This document shows, in pieces, positions 34,586 to 42,372 of a stretch of 44,361 nucleotides of DNA. Numbering within the stretch: position 1 is the stretch's first letter; the number at the start of each line of letters is the position of its first letter. The position numbers and the translations under genes are program-made. The notes beneath the pieces were generated by a model. The model did not search any database, was not told the origin of the DNA, and was given only the letters and a program-made list of their open reading frames with translations. Origin of the DNA: Mesorhizobium sp. (GTDB lineage Bacteria > Pseudomonadota > Alphaproteobacteria > Rhizobiales > Rhizobiaceae); NCBI RefSeq assembly GCF_005063415.1, contig NZ_SUEG01000010.1, positions 9,132 through 53,492 of the forward strand, written 5' to 3'.

Positions 34586-35596
34586 ATGACGAGCATGGGC
34601 AATAGGCGACACGGCGCAGCGGCCATCGAATGGCCGACCGTATTTCTCGCACTTCTCTGCTACGGCGGCTGGCTCGCTACCGGCTTTCTGCTCTGGCCAT
34701 CCTACCCGCTGCTGGCACTCGCCTTTCTGACCCTGATTGCGGCGCTGCAATCCTCGCTGATGCACGAGGTCCTGCACGGCCACCCAACCCGGAATGCGCG
34801 GCTCAATGAAGCCCTTGTTTTCCTGCCGATTGGCCTTGTCTGGCCGTTTCGCCGATTCAAGACCATTCATCTGCGCCACCATGCAGACGAGCGCCTGACC
34901 GATCCGCTCGACGATCCCGAAAGCTATTACAAGGCGCTCTGGCAGCACGAGGAGCTGCCGTCGGCGATGAAATTCCTGCTGAAGGTCAACAACACGATGA
35001 TCGGGCGTTTGGTGCTCGGTCCCTGGCTTTCCTGCATCGGCTTTTTCATTGACGACGCCAGACAGGTTGCCGCGGGCGACAATTCCATACGCAAGGCATG
35101 GCTGCTGCACGCGATCGGCCTCGTCGTGGTGCTGCCTGTCGTGCAGTTCGGCTTCGGCATGCCGTTGTGGCTCTACATACTGGTGCCGGTATGGCTGGGG
35201 CAGTCGCTGATTTCGATCCGCACCTACGCCGAGCACCAATGGTCGGAACATCCGGAAGGCCGCACGATCATCGTCGAGCGCTCGCCGCTGTCCCTCCTGT
35301 TCCTCAACAACAATTTGCATTTCGTCCATCACAAGAGCCCGACGGTGGCCTGGTACAGGCTGCCGAAACTGTTTCGCGACCGCCGCGACGAGTGGCTGCG
35401 GATGAACAATGGCTACGCCTATCCGAACTATTTCGCGCTGCTCAAGGCCTATGCCTTCAAGGCGAAGGAGCCGATCGTCCATCCCGTGCTGCGGCGCATG
35501 CCGGAACCGGGCCGTGCATTCAAGCCGCGCGTCAGGGCACGCAGCCTCAATGGACTTGGCAGCGCACCGGTACCCGCCGAGCCGCCGAAAGAATGA
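34586..35596 (+). CDS. Second membrane desaturase-type diiron enzyme
   Basis: 336 residues from ATG 34586; a GTG at 34574 and an ATG at 34595 are alternatives and no ribosome site decides. Histidine boxes HEVLHGH, HLRHHADE and HFVHHKSP are present with four to five hydrophobic segments. It belongs to the fatty acid desaturase superfamily but is clearly different from the protein at 20337-21248. It may modify membrane lipids or hydroxylate another substrate. It is divergent from an XRE regulator, suggesting substrate- or lipid-responsive control. Confidence 0.8.
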   Translation: MTSMGNRRHGAAAIEWPTVFLALLCYGGWLATGFLLWPSYPLLALAFLTLIAALQSSLMHEVLHGHPTRNARLNEALVFLPIGLVWPFRRFKTIHLRHHADERLTDPLDDPESYYKALWQHEELPSAMKFLLKVNNTMIGRLVLGPWLSCIGFFIDDARQVAAGDNSIRKAWLLHAIGLVVVLPVVQFGFGMPLWLYILVPVWLGQSLISIRTYAEHQWSEHPEGRTIIVERSPLSLLFLNNNLHFVHHKSPTVAWYRLPKLFRDRRDEWLRMNNGYAYPNYFALLKAYAFKAKEPIVHPVLRRMPEPGRAFKPRVRARSLNGLGSAPVPAEPPKE

Positions 35597-35678
35597 TTCT
35601 TGCGTTGTTGCAGGCGGTTCCGCGCGGACGACGCTTTTCTGAACTTGTCAATTTCCGGCATAACGGTCAAATCCCGGC

Positions 35679-36479
35679 ATGAGCGAATTCATTGCGGCTT
35701 TGCCGATGTACGACTGGCCGGAAGCGCGGGACGAGGTCGACGCTCAATGGGCGCGGCTGCGTGATCTTTTCAGACAAAAAGGCATCGACGCGCCGGAGAC
35801 GATCATCCGCCGCAATGGCGATTTGCCTCCAGTGCCTGGCGGTATCCGCGACGATCAGGGAAAACCCGTCGCGCCAGATCCGGTGACATTGCCGCCGGAC
35901 GAGCTGGATTTTCACCGGCTCTGGCTGCACCCGGCGCTGCTCTTTGCGCAAACCTGTTGGGGACCGATGGAACTCGGCCTGTCGCAGCGTGTCCAGCTCG
36001 TCGGTCAGCCGCGTTACGACGCCTTCGAGGGTGGACAGGGCGAACTCTATTCGAGCGCCATCGTCATGAGGGCTGGCGAGGCATCGCCGGCAAGGTCGCC
36101 GGCCGACGGCGGCGCCGTCATTCCGCTCGATCTGCTACGCGGCAAGCGTTTCACCTTCAACAGCCTCGATTCCATGTCGGGCATCGTCGCGCCAGCCCGC
36201 GACCTGCAAGCATTGGGCGAGAGTCTGGATATCTTTTCCGCGCTGAGCGAAAGCTGTGGGCACCGTGCTTCGATCGTTGCCGTTGCCGAGGGCAGGGCGG
36301 ACGTGGCGGCGATCGATTGCGAGAGCTGGGCGCTGGCGCAGCGTTTCGAGCCAGCGGCGCAGAAGGTGACGGTCGTCGGCTGGACAAGGCGGCGCAAAGG
36401 CTTGCCGTTCATCACGGCCAAGACAACGCCGGAAACGATCGTCGCTGCGATGCGCGAGACGATCGCGGCGCTCACGTAA
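35679..36479 (+). CDS. PhnD/SsuA-type substrate-binding-like protein without a leader
   Basis: 266 residues of a periplasmic-binding-protein-like fold: LALLFAQTCWGP-like and QRVQLVGQPRYD in the first lobe, FNSLDSMSG in the hinge, and VAEGRADVAAIDCESWAL in the second lobe, as in PhnD-like phosphonate binders. The N-terminus (MSEFIAALPMYDWPEARDEV) has no signal peptide, so it may be cytoplasmic or a sensor. No permease or ATPase gene is adjacent. The stop codon is the start of a repetitive palindrome. Ligand unknown. Confidence 0.7.
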   Translation: MSEFIAALPMYDWPEARDEVDAQWARLRDLFRQKGIDAPETIIRRNGDLPPVPGGIRDDQGKPVAPDPVTLPPDELDFHRLWLHPALLFAQTCWGPMELGLSQRVQLVGQPRYDAFEGGQGELYSSAIVMRAGEASPARSPADGGAVIPLDLLRGKRFTFNSLDSMSGIVAPARDLQALGESLDIFSALSESCGHRASIVAVAEGRADVAAIDCESWALAQRFEPAAQKVTVVGWTRRRKGLPFITAKTTPETIVAAMRETIAALT

Positions 36480-36604
36480 AGCGCATCGCGTTCGGTCGGC
36501 CTCATGTGACGCGCTTTAGATTCTTGTTTCATGCATGTCGTTATCGCAAAACCGCTGCACACCCTCGGGTCAAGCCCGAGGGCATGCTTTTGCGCGACAT
36601 GCAT
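36477..36604. repeat. Mosaic palindromic intergenic element
   Basis: Two palindromes lie in series. The first pairs TAAAGCGC (36477-36484) with GCGCTTTA (36511-36518). The second pairs ATGCATGTCG (36531-36540) with CGACATGCAT (36595-36604) and CGCAAAA with TTTTGCG, enclosing an inner 8-bp hairpin CCCTCGGG/CCCGAGGG (36562-36582). The layout resembles Rhizobiales intergenic repeats; similar sequences are common in Mesorhizobium from memory. It sits between convergent genes and may also end transcription. Confidence 0.7.
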
Positions 36605-36613
36605 TAGCTTCGC

Positions 36614-37972
36614 TCAGCCGCCAAGCAGCCGATTGTCGAGCGGGTAGGTCGAAAGCTTCTCGTTGCCGGTCTCGGTGATCAGGATCTGTTCCTCGATCTT
36701 GACGCCTTCGTAGCCGCCAAGCCGGCCGATATAGCTCTCGACGCACAGCACCATGCCCGGTTCGAGAACGCCGTCCGGTGTGTCGTCGGTCCAGTCGCTA
36801 GCATGCGGCAAAGTCGGGTATTCGTCGGCAAGGCCGACGCCGTGATAGAGCACCCCGTAACGGGCCGGGAAGCAGTCTCCCGGTGGCACTGACGAGCCCT
36901 CGACGAGGTCGCGGAACGATATGCCCGGCCGCATCAGCTCCGTGTTGTGGGCGATCTGGTCGGCTGCGATCCGGAACAGGCCGCGCTGCTCCTGCGACGG
37001 CGGCGCGTCACCGCAAAGCCAGGTGCGCGAAAGGTCGGCGCAGAAGCCGTAAGGACCGATCAGGTCGGTGTCGAAGGCGACGAGATCGCCGGCCTCGATC
37101 GTCCGCGACGAACACTCCTGGAACCAGGGATTGGTGCGCGGACCCGACGACAAGAGCCGGGTTTCGATCCATTCGCCGCCGCGCGCGATGTTTCCGCGGT
37201 GGAGTTCGGCCCACAATTCGTTCTCGGAAATCCCCGGCCTCAGCGCCTGCTCCATCTCACCCATCGCTGCCTCGCAAGCGACGATCGCCCGGCGCATGGC
37301 AAGGATCTCGTCGGGCGATTTGATCAGCCGCGCATTTTCCAACACCGCCTCGCCATTGCCGGTCGAGATGCCGAGACGGGCGAGCTCTTCGATGCCCTCG
37401 GGATTGATGTGATCGACGGCGATACGGCGATTGCCGCCGCCATGTTCCAATACCAGCTCGGCGATGCCGGCTGCCCAGCGGCGGACTTTTTGACCGGTCA
37501 GCTCGCCGCTGTAGAGGTAAGCCCACGACACCGCCGGCCGCACCTCGTCGACGACGCCGGAATGATCGGAAAGGTGCTCGCACGAGAAATAGTCGAACAG
37601 CACCACCGGCCCATCGGTGGCGACGAAACAATGCCTGGTCCGATTGTGTGCGACCCAGAGCTGCATGTTGGTCGCGTCAGTCGCGTAGCGGATATTGACC
37701 GGATCGTAGAGTAGGGCTCCCGCATAGTCGCGGCGCTTCAGCTCGGCGCGGATGCGCTCGAGCCGGTATCGGCGCATGGCGGGCAGGTCAGGAGCAGCAA
37801 TGCCCGCCGCCTGCCATTCGGCTTCCGCCAGCGCTCCATAGCCCAGCGCATGCTGGTTGAGTTCAGCGGCCTTCAGCCGCGATTTCTTGCGCAGCACATC
37901 GTTCGAGCCGTCCGGTTCGAACGGCATGATCTTGCGGTGATGACGGGGCCGGTCAGTCGGGTTCCTGTCCAC
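36614..37972 (-). CDS. M24-fold protein resembling DMSP lyase DddP
   Basis: 452 residues from a GTG at 37972 with GGAGGA seven bases upstream, overlapping the glycosyltransferase gene by 20 nt. It is a creatinase/aminopeptidase-P fold. Blocks NIRYATDATNMQLW, GGEWIETRLLSSGPRTNPW and LEPGMVLCVES match DddP, a DMSP lyase that makes acrylate and DMS. The metal ligands correspond to Asp301, Asp303, Asp313, His377, Glu412 and Glu427, and the proposed catalytic Asp is Asp383 in HGVGLADE. Residues are from memory of DddP. DMSP is the sulfonium analogue of betaine. Other M24 lyases or peptidases are not excluded. Confidence 0.75.
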   Translation of the reverse strand: MDRNPTDRPRHHRKIMPFEPDGSNDVLRKKSRLKAAELNQHALGYGALAEAEWQAAGIAAPDLPAMRRYRLERIRAELKRRDYAGALLYDPVNIRYATDATNMQLWVAHNRTRHCFVATDGPVVLFDYFSCEHLSDHSGVVDEVRPAVSWAYLYSGELTGQKVRRWAAGIAELVLEHGGGNRRIAVDHINPEGIEELARLGISTGNGEAVLENARLIKSPDEILAMRRAIVACEAAMGEMEQALRPGISENELWAELHRGNIARGGEWIETRLLSSGPRTNPWFQECSSRTIEAGDLVAFDTDLIGPYGFCADLSRTWLCGDAPPSQEQRGLFRIAADQIAHNTELMRPGISFRDLVEGSSVPPGDCFPARYGVLYHGVGLADEYPTLPHASDWTDDTPDGVLEPGMVLCVESYIGRLGGYEGVKIEEQILITETGNEKLSTYPLDNRLLGG

Positions 37973-39530
37973 CCTCGGCTCCTCCGCTAACGCCTTCCTT
38001 GGGCGCCGTGGCTCCTCCCACCGCCATTCTCTTCAATCTTACATAGGCGCCAGGCCGGGCGGACTTGTCGGTGCCACGCAACAGCGGAACCATCATTTGC
38101 CGTGGCTGGCCGTCCGGCTCATAGCCGGCCGCTTTGAGCTGCTCCAAAATGACCGGCCGCGGATCGTCGCGGTCAAGCCAGACGAGTACGGCCGGCTCCT
38201 GCATCAGCGTTTCGAAATTAGGCACTTCCTGGTCAAGTGCGACCAGTTTTTGGTCGACCAACCGCAGATTTCCGACCCATGCACCATCAGATATTGCGGT
38301 TTTGACCGGTCCGTCCGCAGTCAATTGGCGATAGAGGGCGGGGTAATCCACGCGGATCATGCGCGACAGTCCACTGGTCCCGTTTATCTGGACGTACCAG
38401 GTGGCGGGGGCGAGCAGCACGGCGATGATCGCTCCAGCCGAGATCACCAGGAGCTGCGCATTCCTGCCGCGCGGCGCCAGCCGTTCCATGGTGGCGACGA
38501 TGGCCAGCGGCAACAGGAACAGGACGGGCAGCAGCCAGCGGTCCTTGACCACCGTCACGCCGGTAGCCAGTACAAGTATTGCCAGCATGACCAAGCCGAG
38601 CGCCAAGGTACGCCACAACAGAATTTCCCTGGCCGAACCTTTCGGATGTCGCTCGGAGAAACGGAACTTCGCCAGCCAGAAGGCCAGGGCGGAAACGAGC
38701 ACCGGCAAGACCGCGAAATTGAAGGTCCCCATGACAAACTTGCCGGCGCCGACAAAGGCCGCCGCCATGCGCTCTTGTTGCGAGTCAATTCCGAACTTCT
38801 CGCCTCTCGACAATAAATCGGCGGGATGCATGAGGCTCCAATAGGTGGTTGGCGCCAGCACCAATACCGCGACCGCTATGCTGATGGCGAACTTCGGATC
38901 AAGGATCGCGCTGCGCCATTCGCGCAGCGACAGCACGGCCGCAACAAGGGCCACCACGAGGAAGACATCATTATATTTGGCAAGAATTGCCGCCGCCGTG
39001 GCCAGGCCAAACGCCGCATAGGCGATCATGCTTCGCCGCTCGAGAAGATAGGCCATGGCGAGCAGGAGCAGCGAGCAGAAGCCGACGACGGCGACGGAAT
39101 GCGACAAGGCGCGCTGCGATTCCCAGACGATCTGCGGGATCGTAAACAGGCCGAACATGGCCGCCGCCGCTGTCGCTTTGGTGTAGCCGAACCGCCGCAT
39201 GGCGGCGAACACGCTACAGGCGGCAAGGAACAGCACGGAGTATTTGACGAGCTTCAGCGTGAAGATACTGGTGCCGAAAACATGCGCGGCCAGCCAGTTG
39301 ATCCAGGTGTACAGGGGTGGTTGCGAGCCGCCATATCCAGCCCAGAGATACGGAACATAGATCAGCTGCTCCGCATCATCGATGCCGACGCCGGTTCCCG
39401 CCCAAGAGCTCAACAGCGACAGTATGATGGTCTGTAAGGCAAAGTAAGCCGCGACCATGACGATCGCCGCCGGGAACGGGCCGATCCGTCCCTCGGCCAG
39501 CCAGTCGGCCCATCTCAGATTGTACTTCAA
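37953..39530 (-). CDS. GT39-type membrane glycosyltransferase (ArnT/PMT-like)
   Basis: 525 residues with about ten hydrophobic segments. An acidic pair near the N-terminus (GIDDAEQL, residues about 50-57) is the usual lipid-phosphate-sugar catalytic site. A luminal C-terminal domain follows (VDYPALYRQL...). Family members transfer a sugar from a polyprenyl carrier to lipid A or another acceptor in the inner membrane. The acceptor is unknown. It is upstream of, and slightly overlaps, the DddP-like gene, so the two may be co-translated although no function joins them. Confidence 0.8.
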   Translation of the reverse strand: MKYNLRWADWLAEGRIGPFPAAIVMVAAYFALQTIILSLLSSWAGTGVGIDDAEQLIYVPYLWAGYGGSQPPLYTWINWLAAHVFGTSIFTLKLVKYSVLFLAACSVFAAMRRFGYTKATAAAAMFGLFTIPQIVWESQRALSHSVAVVGFCSLLLLAMAYLLERRSMIAYAAFGLATAAAILAKYNDVFLVVALVAAVLSLREWRSAILDPKFAISIAVAVLVLAPTTYWSLMHPADLLSRGEKFGIDSQQERMAAAFVGAGKFVMGTFNFAVLPVLVSALAFWLAKFRFSERHPKGSAREILLWRTLALGLVMLAILVLATGVTVVKDRWLLPVLFLLPLAIVATMERLAPRGRNAQLLVISAGAIIAVLLAPATWYVQINGTSGLSRMIRVDYPALYRQLTADGPVKTAISDGAWVGNLRLVDQKLVALDQEVPNFETLMQEPAVLVWLDRDDPRPVILEQLKAAGYEPDGQPRQMMVPLLRGTDKSARPGAYVRLKRMAVGGATAPKEGVSGGAEGGQEPD

Positions 39531-39618
39531 TGAAATCTCATCGCCCTTGCCAGCAGAGTGTTGCCGGCTGCGCTAGCATGAAGAGTATGCTCCGCACAAT
39601 GCGACCGGCTGGCTGCGC

Positions 39619-42204
39619 CTACGTCCTCATCTTTTCGCCGCTCGGGTCGAAGGGCGGCTCGACATTGATGCGTGCCGGCCGCCGGTGTCCAAGGATTTCG
39701 ACTTCGAACAGCCCGGCGCTCTCGTTCTCGGCAAGCGCTGCCGGTACATAGCCTTGCGCCATCGACTTCTCGACATAATGCGCATAGCCGCCGGAGGTGA
39801 CCCAGCCGACCACGCGCCAGTCGCCGTCGACAATGCCGCGCACGGCAGACGCGCCTTCGGCGGCGTTCGAGCCGCGCACTTCGTTACCACCCGCATCGAA
39901 GCGCGGCGCGCCATAGCCATGCGGCTTTTCCACGGTGCCGTAATCCTTGCCGCCGACCTTGGCCCAGATCGGCTCATCGCCCATGACGTCTGCATCCGCG
40001 GCATCGACGATGAAGGAGACACGGCGCAGTTTCGGCCCTTCTGCCTGTTCCCTGGCTGCTGCTTCCCGGCCGATGAAGTCGTTCTTCTCGAGCTTGATGA
40101 AGCGGTCCATCGAGCCTTCGAAGGGTCCGTAGATCGGCCGTAACTCGCGGAACCAGGTCGGGAAGTTCTTCTCAAGCCGCATCGAAAGCAAAGCGCGCAT
40201 GCCGAAATCGACGATGCCGAACGCTTCGCCAGCCTCCTTGATCGCCTTGTAGACCAGGCGCTGGTAGGCGGGCGCCATCCAGATTTCATAGCCGAGGTCG
40301 CCGGTGTAGGTGATGCGGTTGACCATGCAGGGCGCGCCGCCGACCGCCATTTCGCGGAAATCCATGAAGCGGAAGGCCTTGGTCGAGATGTCGACATCGA
40401 CCAGCTTCTGCAGCAGGTCGCGGGATTTCGGCCCTGCGATGGAGAGACCGACCAGCGTCTGGTCGAAGCGGTGGATGCGGATGCTTCCATCCTTTGGCAG
40501 ATGCTTCTCGAACCAGCGCATGTGGTATTTTTGCGCTGCCGAAGAACCCCAGATCATGAAGCGGTCTTCCCCAGCCCTTGGGCCCGCCTTGGCGATGGTG
40601 AAGTCGCCGATCAGTCTGCCGAACTCGTTCAGCATCGGCGTCAGCACGATGCGGCCGGTCTTTGGCATGCGATTGGTCATCAGCCGGTTGAGGAAGTCCT
40701 CAGCCCCTGGTCCGGAGACTTCGTATTTGGCGAAGTTGGCGATCTCGGTGACGCCGACCCTCTCGCGGGTGGCGCGCACCTCCTCGCCGATCGGACCGAA
40801 ATCATTGGAGCGGTGGAAGGACACTATGTCCTTCGGCTCCGAGCCTTTCGGCGCGAACCAGAGCGGGGTCTCGAGGCCCCAGCTATCGCCCATGACGGCA
40901 TTATTGGCGATCATCGTGTCGTAAAGCGGAGTCGTCTGCGCTGGTCTTGCCGCCGGCAATTCCTCGTTGGGAAAGCGGATGGAGAACCGGCGCGAATAAT
41001 TTTCGCGCACCTTTGCGTTGGTATAACGCAGCGTTGCCCATTCGCCGAAGCGCGCAACGTCCATGCCCCAGACGTCGAAGCCGGGGTCGCCATGGACCAT
41101 CCAGTTGGACAGCGCCAGGCCGACGCCGCCGCCCTGGCTGAAGCCGGCCATGACGGCGCAGGCGCACCAGAAATTGGTCAGGCCCTGCACCGGGCCGACC
41201 AGCGGGTTGCCGTCCAGCGCGAAGGTGAAGGGGCCGTTGATGATCTGCTTGATGCCGGCTTTCTCGATGCCGGGAAAATGCTTGAAGCCGATCTCGAGCG
41301 ATGGCGCGATGCGGTCGATGTCGGGCTGCAGCAGTTCGTGGCCGAAATCCCACGGCGTGTTGACCGGCGACCACGGCTTGCAGGCCTTTTCATAAGTGCC
41401 GAGGAGGATGCCGTTGCGCTCCTGGCGGGTATAAATCTCGCCCTTGAAGTCGAGCACGCCGATCATCTCGCGGCCGGTCGACTTGTTGAATTCCTCGACC
41501 TCCGGCATCGGCTCGGTCAAAAGGTACATGTGCTCCATGGCCAGCACCGGCAGTTCGACCCCGACCATGCGGCCGATCTCGCGCGCCCACAGGCCGCCGC
41601 AGTTGACCACATGCTCGGCTTTGACTGTGCCTTGCTCAGTGACGACGTTCCACGTGCCGTCGACCTCCTGCGTCAGTTCCACGACGCGGTTGCGCAGTAC
41701 GATCTCGGCGCCTAGCTTCCTGGCGGCCTTGGCATAGGCATGGGTGGTGCCGGAAGGGTCGAGATGGCCCTCGACTGGATCCCACATGGCACCGACGAAA
41801 TTCGTCTCGTCCATCAGCGGGAACATTGCCTTGGCTTCGGACGGCGTGATCAGTTCTGTGTCCATGCCGAGATAGCGGCCCTTGGCGTGGGCGAGCCGAA
41901 GGAAGTCCATGCGCTCGGGCGTGTCGGCCATCATCACGCCGCCGGTCAGGTGCAACGAGCAGGATTGGCCGGAAATCTCCTCGATCTCTTTGTAGAGCTG
42001 CACCGTATAGGCCTGCAGCTTGGCGACGTTGGGATCGCCGTTCAGCGTATGGAAGCCGCCCGCCGCATGCCAGGACGAGCCGGAAGTGAGCTCCGAACGC
42101 TCGATCAGCATGATGTCGGTCCAGCCGGCCTTGGCCAGATGATAGAGCACCGAGCAGCCAACGACGCCGCCGCCGATAACAACCGCTTTTGCATGAGATT
42201 TCAT
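39619..42204 (-). CDS. Dimethylglycine dehydrogenase-like FAD/GcvT fusion
   Basis: 861 residues. FAD motif GGGVVG (11-16), Glu35 at the second strand end, and SSWHAAGG (43-50) with His46, the residue that covalently holds FAD in mammalian dimethylglycine and sarcosine dehydrogenases. The GcvT half follows from about residue 430 (FAKYEVSGPGAEDFLNRLMT) and ends GWVTSGGYAHYVEKS. The family removes an N-methyl from dimethylglycine or sarcosine to give methylene-THF and passes electrons to ETF. It lies 168 bp downstream of mttB paralog 2, same strand, consistent with MttB product turnover. Direct substrate not shown. Confidence 0.86.
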   Translation of the reverse strand: MKSHAKAVVIGGGVVGCSVLYHLAKAGWTDIMLIERSELTSGSSWHAAGGFHTLNGDPNVAKLQAYTVQLYKEIEEISGQSCSLHLTGGVMMADTPERMDFLRLAHAKGRYLGMDTELITPSEAKAMFPLMDETNFVGAMWDPVEGHLDPSGTTHAYAKAARKLGAEIVLRNRVVELTQEVDGTWNVVTEQGTVKAEHVVNCGGLWAREIGRMVGVELPVLAMEHMYLLTEPMPEVEEFNKSTGREMIGVLDFKGEIYTRQERNGILLGTYEKACKPWSPVNTPWDFGHELLQPDIDRIAPSLEIGFKHFPGIEKAGIKQIINGPFTFALDGNPLVGPVQGLTNFWCACAVMAGFSQGGGVGLALSNWMVHGDPGFDVWGMDVARFGEWATLRYTNAKVRENYSRRFSIRFPNEELPAARPAQTTPLYDTMIANNAVMGDSWGLETPLWFAPKGSEPKDIVSFHRSNDFGPIGEEVRATRERVGVTEIANFAKYEVSGPGAEDFLNRLMTNRMPKTGRIVLTPMLNEFGRLIGDFTIAKAGPRAGEDRFMIWGSSAAQKYHMRWFEKHLPKDGSIRIHRFDQTLVGLSIAGPKSRDLLQKLVDVDISTKAFRFMDFREMAVGGAPCMVNRITYTGDLGYEIWMAPAYQRLVYKAIKEAGEAFGIVDFGMRALLSMRLEKNFPTWFRELRPIYGPFEGSMDRFIKLEKNDFIGREAAAREQAEGPKLRRVSFIVDAADADVMGDEPIWAKVGGKDYGTVEKPHGYGAPRFDAGGNEVRGSNAAEGASAVRGIVDGDWRVVGWVTSGGYAHYVEKSMAQGYVPAALAENESAGLFEVEILGHRRPARINVEPPFDPSGEKMRT

Positions 42205-42300
42205 GAAGATAGTTCCGTTTTTGAAGAGATTGAATCGAGTGAGCGGGGCGCGAAAACAAAGCGGAGAAGGGCGCCGGCTGGAATAATCTCACGCCCTTGC

Positions 42301-42355
42301 TCTACCCCGTCGATCGGGGGAGCGGTGTCGAGCGAAGCTCGACGGAGTGGGGGTC
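42301..42355. repeat. REP-like palindrome
   Basis: Two hairpins in series: CCCCG/CGGGG (42305-42319) and GTCGAGC/GCTCGAC (42327-42343), inside the gap between mttB2 and the dehydrogenase gene. The pattern resembles short palindromic repeats scattered in Mesorhizobium genomes. Confidence 0.55.
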
Positions 42356-42372
42356 GACTACTCATCAGATGA

